The notes below the pieces were generated by a model. The model saw only the letters and a program-made list of their open reading frames with translations, searched no databases and was not told the DNA's origin. Shown here one piece after another: positions 33,456 through 41,713 of a stretch of 64,000 bases of DNA; position 1 is the first letter of the stretch, and each line of letters opens with the position of its first letter. The position numbers and the translations under genes are program-made. This DNA comes from Chloroflexota bacterium (GTDB lineage: Bacteria; Chloroflexota; UBA11872): contig JAJECS010000024.1 in NCBI GenBank assembly GCA_022821905.1, positions 1 to 64,000 on the forward strand, read 5' to 3'.

Positions 33456-35462
33456 CTACTCCGCGCGCCGGAGGATCATCGCGCCCTGGGAGTCAACGGT
33501 CGCCCGCCAGCCGGGCGCCACCCAGGTGGTCGCGTCGGATTGGGTGACCACGGCGGGGCCTTCGAGCTCAGAACCGGCGCCCAGATCTCGGCGCGAAAAC
33601 AGCGGCACGTCGCGCACCGTGCCGTCGGCCAGGGTGGCTTGCGTCGCGCCCGCGACCGGCGCACCGCTTGCAGACGGCGCAGATGTCGCAATTGCCGGCT
33701 GCGGCACGGATGCGACGAGCCGCGCCACGACGATCTCGACCGGCGCGTCCGGCCGGCTGTGGGCATAGCGCTGCTGGTGCCGCTCGTGGAACAGCCTCAC
33801 CGCCTCAGGCACTCCGCCGTCTTCAAGCGGCACGCTCAACTCGAAAGACTGCCCCACGTAGCGCACGTCGAGCAGCCGCTGCAGCCGCGGCTCGTGCGCC
33901 GGCGCAAGGTCCTCGCGCGCCGTCCGTTCAAGCGGATCGAAGAGCTCGTGCAGCCGTTCCGGCGTCAGCGCGTGCGCCTCGTCGAGCACGGTGGCGGTGT
34001 ACTCACGCGTGTGGGCGCCGGTGAGGGCGCCGAGTGCGGACAGCACTCCGGGATGCGGCGGCACGAGCACCCGCTCGATCTCGAGCCGTTCCGCCAGCTC
34101 GCAGCAGTGCATCGGTCCGGCGCCGCCGAATGGCAGCAAGGTGAAGTCGCGCGGGTCGAAGCCGCGTTCCAGCGTGATCACGCGCAGCGCGCGATCCATG
34201 TGCGCGTTCGCCACCGCGATGACCGCCAGCGCAGCCCGGCGCAGCGCGGCCTCGGATCGATCGTCGTCGGAAACCAGCCGTCCAACCGCGCGGCGAGCTT
34301 GCGGCGCGTCCAGGTGAACGCGATCGCCGAGTGCCGCGTCCGGAGCAAGCCGGCCCAGCACCAGGTTCGCGTCGGTCACCGTTGGCTCCGTGCCGCCCCG
34401 TCCATAGGCGGCGGGGCCCGGCAGGGCGCCCGCGCTCCGCGGACCCACGCGCAGGGCGCCGGCCTCGTCGAGCTGGGCGATCGAGCCGCCGCCGGCGCCG
34501 ACCGTGTGAATGTCCGTCATGGGGATGGCCACGGGCAGGCCGGCGACTTCGGCGTGGGTCGTGCGCAGCGGCTCTCCCGGGCAGACGGCGACGTCGGTCG
34601 ACGTGCCGCCCATGTCGAGCGTGGCGATGTTGCTGATGCCGGAGGCGCGCGCGACGTGCTGTGCGCCCACCACGCCGGCGGCGGGACCGCTGAGCACGGT
34701 GCGCACCGGCGCCTCCGCCGCCTCACCCGAGCGCAACACGCCGCCATTGGACTGCACCACCCACAGAGGACCGGGCATCGCCGGCTCGAGCCGGCGCAGA
34801 TAGCTGGCAACGACCGGCGCCACGTAGGCGTCGACCACCGTCGTGCTGGTGCGCTCGAATTCGCGGTATTCCGGCAGAACATCTGACGAGAGGGAGACTG
34901 CCTCCACGCCCGCTCGGCGCAGGGCCTCACGAACCGCCTGCTCGTGGGCCGGCTGCAGGAAGCTAAACAGCAGGCAGACGGCGGCGGATGCCGGGTTCAG
35001 TCGCCGTACGCGAGCCTCCAGGCGATCGAGTGATGCCTGGTCGATCGGGGTGACGACGCCGCCGTCCGCGCCGATGCGCTCCGTCACCTCGAGCCGGCGG
35101 TCCCGCGGAATCAGCGGCGCCGGCCGCTCGGGCTCGAGCACGTAGAGCGCCGGACGGTTCTGGCGTCCAATCTCCAGCACATCGCGAAAGCCCTCAGTCG
35201 TCACCAATACGGAACGGGCGCCACGGCGCTCGAGCAGGGCATTTGTGGCGACCGTGGACCCGTGCACGATGGCCTCAGCGGATGTGATATCCCCGGCTCC
35301 CAGGCCGTCAACCACCGCCTGCTCCGGGGCGCCCGGCGTGCTGGGAACCTTGAACACGCGCATCTCGCCGTCGGCAATGACGACAAAATCGGTAAACGTG
35401 CCGCCCACGTCCACGCCAACCCGCACGCGTCCCCTCCTCAGGCTCCAGGTGCTTTCGGCCAC
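33456..35462 (-). CDS. hydantoinase/oxoprolinase subunit A (HyuA family)
   Basis: A 668-residue canonical HyuA-like ATPase. The N-terminus has VGVDVGGTFTDFVVI (about 15-29) and HGSTVATNALLERRGA. The middle includes LSGPAAGVVGAQHVA, LDMGGTSTDVAV, TVGAGGGSIAQLDEAGALRVGPRSAGALPGPAAYGRGGTEPTVTDANL (split here only for description) and FGGAGPMHCCELAE. The C-terminal barrel ends DATTWVAPGWR. Members hydrolyse N-carbamoyl or cyclic amide bonds (hydantoin, 5-oxoproline, acetophenone carboxylation relatives) together with HyuB, which is absent here. Start GTG 35462. It lies 69 bases from the ABC exporter genes and upstream of the GH42-like pair in orientation, with no clear shared pathway. Confidence 0.9.
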   Translation of the reverse strand: MAESTWSLRRGRVRVGVDVGGTFTDFVVIADGEMRVFKVPSTPGAPEQAVVDGLGAGDITSAEAIVHGSTVATNALLERRGARSVLVTTEGFRDVLEIGRQNRPALYVLEPERPAPLIPRDRRLEVTERIGADGGVVTPIDQASLDRLEARVRRLNPASAAVCLLFSFLQPAHEQAVREALRRAGVEAVSLSSDVLPEYREFERTSTTVVDAYVAPVVASYLRRLEPAMPGPLWVVQSNGGVLRSGEAAEAPVRTVLSGPAAGVVGAQHVARASGISNIATLDMGGTSTDVAVCPGEPLRTTHAEVAGLPVAIPMTDIHTVGAGGGSIAQLDEAGALRVGPRSAGALPGPAAYGRGGTEPTVTDANLVLGRLAPDAALGDRVHLDAPQARRAVGRLVSDDDRSEAALRRAALAVIAVANAHMDRALRVITLERGFDPRDFTLLPFGGAGPMHCCELAERLEIERVLVPPHPGVLSALGALTGAHTREYTATVLDEAHALTPERLHELFDPLERTAREDLAPAHEPRLQRLLDVRYVGQSFELSVPLEDGGVPEAVRLFHERHQQRYAHSRPDAPVEIVVARLVASVPQPAIATSAPSASGAPVAGATQATLADGTVRDVPLFSRRDLGAGSELEGPAVVTQSDATTWVAPGWRATVDSQGAMILRRAE

Positions 35463-35572
35463 ACAGCTAGCTGGTCAGGCTGCCGCCCGCTGCGCATTGT
35501 GACCCATGCCGAGGCGCGCCGGAGCAGGTGCATCCAGCCCGGACCGGATCGTCGGCCGAAACCCGGATCCGA

Positions 35573-37660
35573 TCACGCGTCCGGGCAGTGGACGACCGCG
35601 ACCTCCCACTGGTCGATTGAAAGTCCGAAGGCGTTGTCCTCGACCGCAAGATCGGTCTGGGCCAGCAGGTCACGCGCCGCCGTGATCGGCCAGCGCGGGC
35701 GCAGCTGCACGTGCGCCGGGGATCGCTCCAGGTTGAAGACGAACACCAGCCATCCGCCCTGCCGCGAGCGCCGCACCACCGGCGCCACCCGGTCGCCCTC
35801 GATCGCCACCGGCGCCTCGATGCCCGTCTCATCCAGCAGGCCCTGCGCCACTTCGGGCTGCCCGACATCGCCGAAGCCCGCCGAGAGGGTCAATCCATAC
35901 CAGGTGAAGCGCCCGTCGCTCGTCTGCACCGCGGCGCTGGCTCCGTCGAGCGTGGCGATGGTGCGCGTATCCCCCAGCGGCTCCAGCACGGCGTAGCCGC
36001 ACGGGCTGGTGATGGAATGCGCGCCGTGAGGCGTCCGCAGCACGTTGCGCCCCTCCTCGATGTCGTATTCGGTCACCGCCGAGAAATCGGCCACTCGCAC
36101 TCCCAGCCGCTCCGCCAATCCCTCCGGCGGCCCGTAGCTGGACTGTCCATCACCCTGGTACAGCCCGAAGCTCCCCTCCGCCACGAGCCGGGTCTCAGGG
36201 CTATCTTCCAGCGTGCGCTCGATCCGCTGCCGCACGTCGTCCGTCATCAGCGTCACGTTGGGCAGGAACAGCAACCGGTAGCCCGACCAATCCATGCGCG
36301 GGGTGACCACGTCCGCCGGCAGGCCATGCGTCCAGAGCGTCCGGTAGACGCCCCGCAAGTCCGCCAGATAGCGCTCGTTCTCGTCGTTGTAGCCGAACAG
36401 CTCCTGCGACTCAGGGTGATAGACAATTCCCACGTCGGCGCGCGGACACTCCAGCGGCAGGTGCTCGCGAAGGGCGTCGATCTGCCGGATGGCCCGCGTT
36501 GCGGTAGCGAATCGGGGGGTGGGCTCGCCGTCCAGCGCCACGAGGTTGTAGCCCGGCGATTCGAAGCTGAGGTATTCCGGCCGGTACTGCCAGAACATGG
36601 CCCCCGAAGCGCCATGCGCCAAGGTCATCCAGAGCAGCGTGGTCAGCTCGCGCGGGTCGGATTGCTTCTTCCAGCTAACTCCGCCGCGTGACATGCCCGC
36701 GTAGATCTCCTCATTCCACCAGCGCCCGTGCTTGCCCGCGCTGCGCGACCAATCGAACCCAAACGCTCGCCCCGAAATCTGGTGCGGGTCTCTGGAGGTC
36801 AGCAGGTTGTTCGAGGGCATGGACATGCCCCAACTGTCGGCGATGGCCGCGCAGCTCTCGTCCCAGGGGCGAGGGGACCAACCGCCGTGGGAGCGGGTCT
36901 CATGGTCGGGATCGATCTGCTTGGTCTCGTCGACCATCCACTGCAGATGGCCGGCCAGGTTTTCGTAGTGGAACCGCCGATACAGAAGCGTCTCCACCAC
37001 GTTCCCATTCGACCGCGGCGGCTCCACGTCCTCCCAGCGGCGGTAGCGCCGCAGCAGCCGCTCGTTGAGCTCGTCCAGCGTGAAGCGCTCGCGCAGCCAG
37101 GCCTCGTACCGCGCCAGGGTGTGCCGGCAGTAGCAGGGATAGCCGCGTGCCGACGCCAGGCCGACACCGTCCCAAAGGCCCCATATCAGCAAGCTGGGCC
37201 GCTCGCGGTAGCGCCGCACCACGTGGCGCAGCAGCGCGCCCCCATAGTCGCGCCAGGCCGGGTGGTCGTAGCAGTGAATCTGCGAGCCCTGCGGCGCGGC
37301 CGGGCCCGCAGTCGGCGCTACCGGTTCCCCGGTGTAGGTGACGATCCGCATGTCGGGATGCTCGCGGGTCAGCCACTCGGGGCAGGCCCCGTGCGTGGCC
37401 AGCGTGATGTCGAGCCAGACGCGGAGGTCGTGCTTCTCAGCCAGATCGAACAGGCGGTCGAAGTCCTCCAGCTCATACTGGCCCGGCCGCGGCTCCATGT
37501 GGTTCCAATAGGAGAAGCTGCGGACAATGCGGAAGCCCGCGGCGCGCAAACGCGCGAAGTCCTCGTCCCATACGTCGAGCTTGGGAATCGGGGCGCGGTA
37601 ATACTCCACTCCTACCGGAAACGGGACCCCTGGAATGCCAAAACTCTGCTCGTCAGACAT
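35573..37660 (-). CDS. GH42-like glycoside hydrolase homologue, copy 1 (altered acid/base site)
   Basis: A 695-residue protein of the beta-galactosidase GH42 clan. The TIM barrel spans about 1-385 (PVGVEYYRAP, HMEPRPGQYELEDFDRLF, CPEWLTREHPDM, YPCYC, YEAWLRERF...DELN). A glutamine-amidotransferase-like domain follows (about 390-600), then a beta-sandwich C-terminus. In active GH42 enzymes the acid/base Glu follows Asn in W-x-x-x-N-E; here W160-GLW-D164-G165 occupies that place, so the Glu is missing. The nucleophile region WWNEEIYAG keeps E317/E318. The protein may use Asp164, act by another mechanism, or only bind sugar. No signal peptide. Start ATG 37660 is preferred to 37678. Confidence 0.82.
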   Translation of the reverse strand: MSDEQSFGIPGVPFPVGVEYYRAPIPKLDVWDEDFARLRAAGFRIVRSFSYWNHMEPRPGQYELEDFDRLFDLAEKHDLRVWLDITLATHGACPEWLTREHPDMRIVTYTGEPVAPTAGPAAPQGSQIHCYDHPAWRDYGGALLRHVVRRYRERPSLLIWGLWDGVGLASARGYPCYCRHTLARYEAWLRERFTLDELNERLLRRYRRWEDVEPPRSNGNVVETLLYRRFHYENLAGHLQWMVDETKQIDPDHETRSHGGWSPRPWDESCAAIADSWGMSMPSNNLLTSRDPHQISGRAFGFDWSRSAGKHGRWWNEEIYAGMSRGGVSWKKQSDPRELTTLLWMTLAHGASGAMFWQYRPEYLSFESPGYNLVALDGEPTPRFATATRAIRQIDALREHLPLECPRADVGIVYHPESQELFGYNDENERYLADLRGVYRTLWTHGLPADVVTPRMDWSGYRLLFLPNVTLMTDDVRQRIERTLEDSPETRLVAEGSFGLYQGDGQSSYGPPEGLAERLGVRVADFSAVTEYDIEEGRNVLRTPHGAHSITSPCGYAVLEPLGDTRTIATLDGASAAVQTSDGRFTWYGLTLSAGFGDVGQPEVAQGLLDETGIEAPVAIEGDRVAPVVRRSRQGGWLVFVFNLERSPAHVQLRPRWPITAARDLLAQTDLAVEDNAFGLSIDQWEVAVVHCPDA

Positions 37661-37684
37661 CTGCCTCGGTCCTTTCATCCGTGA

Positions 37685-37745
37685 GCCGGCCGTTGTTCAT
37701 GGCCGGCGGGCGGACACGACCGCGACGCGGCCCGATCGTGTCCGC
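37685..37745. repeat. two inverted repeats between the GH42-like genes
   Basis: GCCGGCC (37685-37691) pairs with GGCCGGC (37701-37707) over a 9-base loop. GCGGACACGA (37710-37719) pairs perfectly with TCGTGTCCGC (37736-37745) over 16 bases. On the transcribed minus strand these would form two adjacent RNA hairpins between the paralogous genes. No T-run follows, so an intrinsic terminator is unlikely; an operator or mRNA-processing site is possible. Confidence 0.45.
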
Positions 37746-37777
37746 ATCACAAGCCGGTGATGCTTCCCCTGCTCCGC

Positions 37778-39880
37778 TCACCCCTCGGTGCAATGGATGA
37801 CGGCGACCTCCCACTGGTTGATCGTTAGCCGGAAGACGTTGTCCTCGACCGCGAGGTCGGACTGGGCGAGGAGGTCGCGCGCCGCCGCAATCGGCCAGCG
37901 CGGGCGCAGCTGCACGTGCGCCGGGGATCGCTCCAGGTTGAAGACGAACACCAGCCATCCGCCCTGCCGCGAGCGCCGCACCACCGGCACCACCCGGTCA
38001 CCCTCGATCGCCACCGGCGCCTCGATGCCGGATTCATCCAGCAGCCCCTGCACCACTTCCGGCTGCCCGACATCGCCGAAGCCCGCCGAGAGGGTCAATC
38101 CAAACCACGTGAAGCGCCCGTCGGCCGTCTGCACCGCAACGCTGGCGCCGTCGAGCGTGGCGATGGTGCGCGAATCGCCCAAGGGCTCCAGCGCGGCGTA
38201 GCCGCACGGACTGGTGATCGAATGCGCGCCGTGGGGCGTCTGCAGCACGTTGTGTCCCTGCTCGATGTCGTAGTCGGTAACCGCCGAGAAATCCGCCACC
38301 CGCACGCCCAGCCGCTCCGCCAAACCCTCTGGCGGGCCGTAGCTGGATTGCCCGTCGCCCTGGTAGATCCCAAAGCTGCCTTCCGCCACCAGCCGGGTCT
38401 CGGGGCTCTGCTCCAGCGTGCGCTCGATCCGCTCCCGCACGTCTTCGGTCATGAGCGTCACGTTGGGCAGGAACAGCAACCGGTAACCCGACCAGTCCAT
38501 GCGTGGGGTGACCACGTCCGCCGGCACGCCATGCGTCCAGAGCGTCCGGTAGACCCCCAGCAGGTCGGCCAGGTAGCGTTCGTGCTCGTCGTTGTAGCCA
38601 AATAGCTCCTGCGATTCAGGGTGATAGACGATCCCCACCTCGGCGCGCGGACAATCCAACGGCAGGTGCTCGCTCAGGCCGTCGATCTGTCCGATGGCCC
38701 GTGTCACCGCTTCGAAGCGCGGCGTGGGCTCGCCGTCCAGCGCCACCAGGTTGTAGCCGGGCGACTCGAAGCTGAGGTACTCCGGCCGGTGTTGCCAGAA
38801 CATGGTGCCGGCGGCGCCGTGCGCCAGAGTCATCCAGACCAGCGTGGTCAGCTCGCGCGGGTCGCTTTGCTTTTTCCACGTCACGCCGCCGCGCGACATG
38901 CCGGCGTAGATCTCCTCGTTCCACCAGCGCCCGTGCTTTCCGGCGCTGCGCGACCAGTCGAACCCGAACGCGCGCCCCGCAAGCTGATACGGGTCCCTCG
39001 AGGTCAGCAGGTTGTTCGAGGACATGGACATGCCCCAGCTGTCGGCGATGGCTGCGCAGGGCTCGTCCCAGGGCCGGGGCGTCCAACCGGCATGGGAACG
39101 CGTCTCATGGACCGGATCCAGGCGCTTGGCCTCGTCAACCGTCCATTGCAGGTGGTCGACGAGGTTCTCGTAGTGGAACCGCCGGTACAGCAGCATTTCC
39201 ACCACGTTCTGATTTGACCGCGGCGGTTCCACGTCTTCCCAGCGGCGGTAACGGCGCAGCAGCCGCTCATTGAGCTCATCCAGCGTGAAGCGCTCCCGCA
39301 GCCACGCCTCGTACCGCGCCAGCGTGTGCGGGCAGTAGCAGGGGTAGCCATCGCTTTCGCGGCAGAAGGCGGACGACAGATTCACTCCGTCCCAGAGGCC
39401 CCAAATCAGCAGGCCGGGTCGATCGCGATATCGCGTCACGACGTGCCGCAGCAGCGCGCCGCCGTATTCACGCCAGGCCGGGTGGTCGTAGCAGTGCATC
39501 TGCGTGCCCTGCGGCGCGGAAGCGCCCGCGCTTGGCTGCACCAAGTCCCCGCGATAGGTCACCACCCGCATGTCGGGATGCTCGCGGGTCAGCCACTCCG
39601 GGCAGGCCCCGTGCGTGGCCAGCGTGAGGTCGAGCCAGACCTTGAGATCGTGCTTCTCCGCCAGGTCGAACAGCCGGTCGAAATCGTCCAGCTCGTACTG
39701 CCCAGGTCGCGGCTCCATGTGGTTCCAATAGGTGAAGCTGCGAACGATGCGGAATCCCGCAGCGCGGATTCGTGCGAAGTCGTCGTCCCAGACGTCGAGC
39801 TTGGGCATCGGGGCGCGGTAGTACGCCACGCCGACGGGGAATGGAACGCCTGGAATGCCAAAGTTCTGTTCCTGCGTCAC
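37778..39880 (-). CDS. GH42-like glycoside hydrolase homologue, copy 2 (altered acid/base site)
   Basis: A 700-residue paralogue of the preceding gene, collinear with it and identical at most positions by eye; the main difference is a five-residue insert around 170-178 (SSAFCRESDG). It also reads IWGLWDGVN at 159-167 in place of the GH42 W-x-x-x-N-E acid/base motif, and keeps WWNEEIYAG (E322/E323) as likely nucleophile. The start is GTG 39880, supported by GGGAGG 8 bases upstream; longer readings run into the divergent rex region. There is no signal peptide, so action is cytoplasmic. Tandem duplication with shared loss of the same residue suggests the altered site predates the duplication. 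Confidence 0.83.
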   Translation of the reverse strand: MTQEQNFGIPGVPFPVGVAYYRAPMPKLDVWDDDFARIRAAGFRIVRSFTYWNHMEPRPGQYELDDFDRLFDLAEKHDLKVWLDLTLATHGACPEWLTREHPDMRVVTYRGDLVQPSAGASAPQGTQMHCYDHPAWREYGGALLRHVVTRYRDRPGLLIWGLWDGVNLSSAFCRESDGYPCYCPHTLARYEAWLRERFTLDELNERLLRRYRRWEDVEPPRSNQNVVEMLLYRRFHYENLVDHLQWTVDEAKRLDPVHETRSHAGWTPRPWDEPCAAIADSWGMSMSSNNLLTSRDPYQLAGRAFGFDWSRSAGKHGRWWNEEIYAGMSRGGVTWKKQSDPRELTTLVWMTLAHGAAGTMFWQHRPEYLSFESPGYNLVALDGEPTPRFEAVTRAIGQIDGLSEHLPLDCPRAEVGIVYHPESQELFGYNDEHERYLADLLGVYRTLWTHGVPADVVTPRMDWSGYRLLFLPNVTLMTEDVRERIERTLEQSPETRLVAEGSFGIYQGDGQSSYGPPEGLAERLGVRVADFSAVTDYDIEQGHNVLQTPHGAHSITSPCGYAALEPLGDSRTIATLDGASVAVQTADGRFTWFGLTLSAGFGDVGQPEVVQGLLDESGIEAPVAIEGDRVVPVVRRSRQGGWLVFVFNLERSPAHVQLRPRWPIAAARDLLAQSDLAVEDNVFRLTINQWEVAVIHCTEG

Positions 39881-39978
39881 TTGGGCAACCTCCCGGCAGG
39901 CTAGTTCTGGGTGCATCCTACCCATCGGGTGGGCGACGGGCTGGAACCGCTGTCGGGCCGTGCACCGACGGTCGACCA

Positions 39979-39987
39979 TGCTAGATT
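39979..39987 (+). promoter_or_regulatory. candidate extended -10 for rex
   Basis: TGCTAGATT fits an extended -10 (TG-n-TAGATT), 50 bases before the rex start. No good -35 is visible. Confidence 0.3.
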
Positions 39988-40037
39988 GCGGCCGTCTCGC
40001 GCTCGTCATGCCGACCGCGAACCTCTGGCGCCATTGC

Positions 40038-40697
40038 ATGGATGATCGCCGCTCATCGCAACGCATTCCCCCAACCACGGTGCGGCGCCTTTCGGCTTAC
40101 TACCGCGCGCTCGGCGCGCTCGTGGAGCAGGGCGTGCCGCACGTGTCGTCCAAGGCGCTCAGCGATCTTGCCGGATCCACGGCGCCGCAGGTGCGCCGTG
40201 ACCTGGCCTATTTCGGGTCATTCGGCACGCGGGGCGTCGGCTACTCCGTCAACGCGCTGCGCGCCCAGCTCGCCCGAATCCTTGGAATCGATCGTTCGTG
40301 GCCGCTAGGACTGGTGGGCGTGGGCAATCTGGGCCAAGCGTTGCTGGCCTATCGCGGCTTTCGCGGGCCCGAATACAAGATTGCCGCTGCATTCGACACC
40401 GACCCGGCCAAGATCGGCGCGGTGGTTGAAGGCGTCCAGGTGGTCGACGTCTCCGGCTTCGCGAGCGAGGCGCGGCGGCTCGGCCTGGCCATCGCGCTGG
40501 TCGCCGTGCCCGCCGAGGCCGCACAGGCCGTCGTCGATCAAGTCGTGGCCGCCGACGTGCACGCCATTCTCAACTTTGCACCGGCGCAATTGCGCGTCCC
40601 AGCCGGCGTCCGCCTCTCGAACGTCGACCTGTCCATGGAGGTGGAGTCGCTCACCCACGCGCTGACGGACGGACGGCATGGCGCGGGCGCGGCGTGA
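40038..40697 (+). CDS. rex: redox-sensing transcriptional repressor Rex
   Basis: A 219-residue NADH-sensing repressor. An N-terminal winged helix (1-78: RIPPTTVRRLSAYYRAL, HVSSKALSDLAG, APQVRRDLAYFGSFGTRGVGYSV) binds DNA. A Rossmann domain follows, with LGLVGVGNLGQALLAYRGF as the dinucleotide loop and AAFDTDPAKIG as the adenosine-ribose acidic strand. The C-terminal helix swaps in the dimer. In known systems a high NADH/NAD ratio releases Rex from operators of respiratory and fermentative genes. The start ATG 40038 gives the family length; upstream in-frame ATGs at 39978 and 40008 would add unrelated residues. It lies directly upstream of the nuo operon. Confidence 0.95.
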   Translation: MDDRRSSQRIPPTTVRRLSAYYRALGALVEQGVPHVSSKALSDLAGSTAPQVRRDLAYFGSFGTRGVGYSVNALRAQLARILGIDRSWPLGLVGVGNLGQALLAYRGFRGPEYKIAAAFDTDPAKIGAVVEGVQVVDVSGFASEARRLGLAIALVAVPAEAAQAVVDQVVAADVHAILNFAPAQLRVPAGVRLSNVDLSMEVESLTHALTDGRHGAGAA

Positions 40698-40701
40698 TGC
40701 G

Positions 40702-40707
40702 TATCAT
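40702..40707 (+). promoter_or_regulatory. candidate -10 of the nuo operon
   Basis: TATCAT lies just after the rex stop and about 10 bases before the candidate Rex operator, so the operator would cover the transcription start. No recognisable -35. Confidence 0.3.
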
Positions 40708-40716
40708 GAGCGCGGC

Positions 40717-40734
40717 TTGTGAAGTCCGTCACTA
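40717..40734. promoter_or_regulatory. candidate Rex operator
   Basis: TTGTGAAGTCCGTCACTA matches the 18-base Rex consensus TTGTGAA-N4-TTCACAA perfectly in the left half and at 5 of 7 positions in the right half. It sits between rex and nuoA, 34 bases before the nuoA start. A further TGTGAA half-site lies at about 40737-40742. Confidence 0.5.
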
Positions 40735-40768
40735 ACTGTGAATTGACGAGGGGTAGCAGCGCGTCCTA

Positions 40769-41131
40769 ATGCCGTCCTGGATCGCCGTTGTCATTCTCAT
40801 CGCGCTCGCGCTCCTCTTCACCATCGGCAGCTTCGTGGGCACGATGGTCCTCAAGCCGCGCCGCAAGGACCCGGTGAAGGGCGAAGCCTACGAGTCCGGC
40901 ATGCCGCCCATCGGCGACACGCGCGGCCGCCACAACGTCCGCTTCTACATCGTGGCCATGCTGTTCCTGATCTTCGACGTCGAGCTGGCGTTCCTCTATC
41001 CCTGGGTCGTGCTCTACAGCAACCTGGACGAACAGCTCTTCCTCTTCATCGAGGCGTTGGTGTTCATCGGCATCCTGGGCGTCGGCTACGTCTATGCCTG
41101 GCGCAAGGGCGCCCTGGACTGGAAGAACTAG
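40769..41131 (+). CDS. nuoA: NADH-quinone oxidoreductase subunit A
   Basis: A 120-residue membrane subunit of respiratory complex I with three helices (about 5-27, 63-85 and 90-112). The conserved loop GEAYESGMPPIG lies before RFYIVAMLFLIFDVELAFLYPW, whose acidic DVE is the family signature at the quinone-site entrance. It is the first gene of the operon; nuoC follows three bases after its stop, leaving no room for nuoB. Confidence 0.95.
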   Translation: MPSWIAVVILIALALLFTIGSFVGTMVLKPRRKDPVKGEAYESGMPPIGDTRGRHNVRFYIVAMLFLIFDVELAFLYPWVVLYSNLDEQLFLFIEALVFIGILGVGYVYAWRKGALDWKN

Positions 41132-41134
41132 CCG

Positions 41135-41713
41135 GTGATCGAAACGGCGCCAACCCCCACGATCGACGCGGCGGGCATCGTGAGCCGCGTGCGTGAGCTT
41201 GCCGGCGACGCATGTGAAGGCGGTCGCGTCGTTCGGGGCGACCCCGTCGTCGAGATTTCATCTGACGCCGTCCAGCCCCTCGCCCAGGCCCTGCGCGACG
41301 ACGACGCGCTGCGCTTCGAGCAGCTGATCGACGTGACGGCGGTGCACTGGCCCGCGGACGTTGGGCGCGAGTTCGAGTTGGTGTATCAATACCGCTCGCT
41401 CAGCAACAACCTGTTCCTCAGGGTAAAGACGCGCGTTGGTGATGGCGGCTCGGTGACCACGCTGGCCCACACCTACCAATCGGGTCGCTGGCTGGAGCGC
41501 GAGGTGCACGACCTCTTCGGCGTGCGCTTCGAAGGCCACCCCGATCTGCGCCGAGTGCTCCTACCCGACGGCTACGAGGGCCATCCGCTGCGCAAGGACT
41601 ATCCCGTCGAGGGCCCGACCTTCCCCGAGGACGCGCACCGCAACGATTTGTTCGGACACCTGGACCCGGACGACTTCTGGGACGAGCCAGAATCCGGAGC
41701 GTCGGGCTCATGA
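41135..41713 (+). CDS. nuoC: NADH-quinone oxidoreductase subunit C (30 kDa type)
   Basis: A 192-residue hydrophilic subunit in the peripheral arm of complex I. The signature LEREVHDLFGVRFEGHPDLRRVLLPDGYEGHPLRKDYP (about 120-157, conserved around ERE, DLFG, GHPDLRR and LRKDYP) is intact. Starts at GTG 41135. Its stop overlaps the nuoD start (ATGA). Confidence 0.95.
   Translation: MIETAPTPTIDAAGIVSRVRELAGDACEGGRVVRGDPVVEISSDAVQPLAQALRDDDALRFEQLIDVTAVHWPADVGREFELVYQYRSLSNNLFLRVKTRVGDGGSVTTLAHTYQSGRWLEREVHDLFGVRFEGHPDLRRVLLPDGYEGHPLRKDYPVEGPTFPEDAHRNDLFGHLDPDDFWDEPESGASGS

Noticed and set aside
33426-34886. 486-codon open frame on the plus strand
   Set aside because: It lies wholly antisense to the HyuA gene, has composition typical of a shadow frame (Arg, His, Gly, Gln), and matches no family.
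40702-40734. Rex autoregulation through the nuoA-side operator
   Set aside because: The site lies after the rex coding region, so it can act on nuoA but not as a promoter operator of rex; I saw no equally good site before rex.
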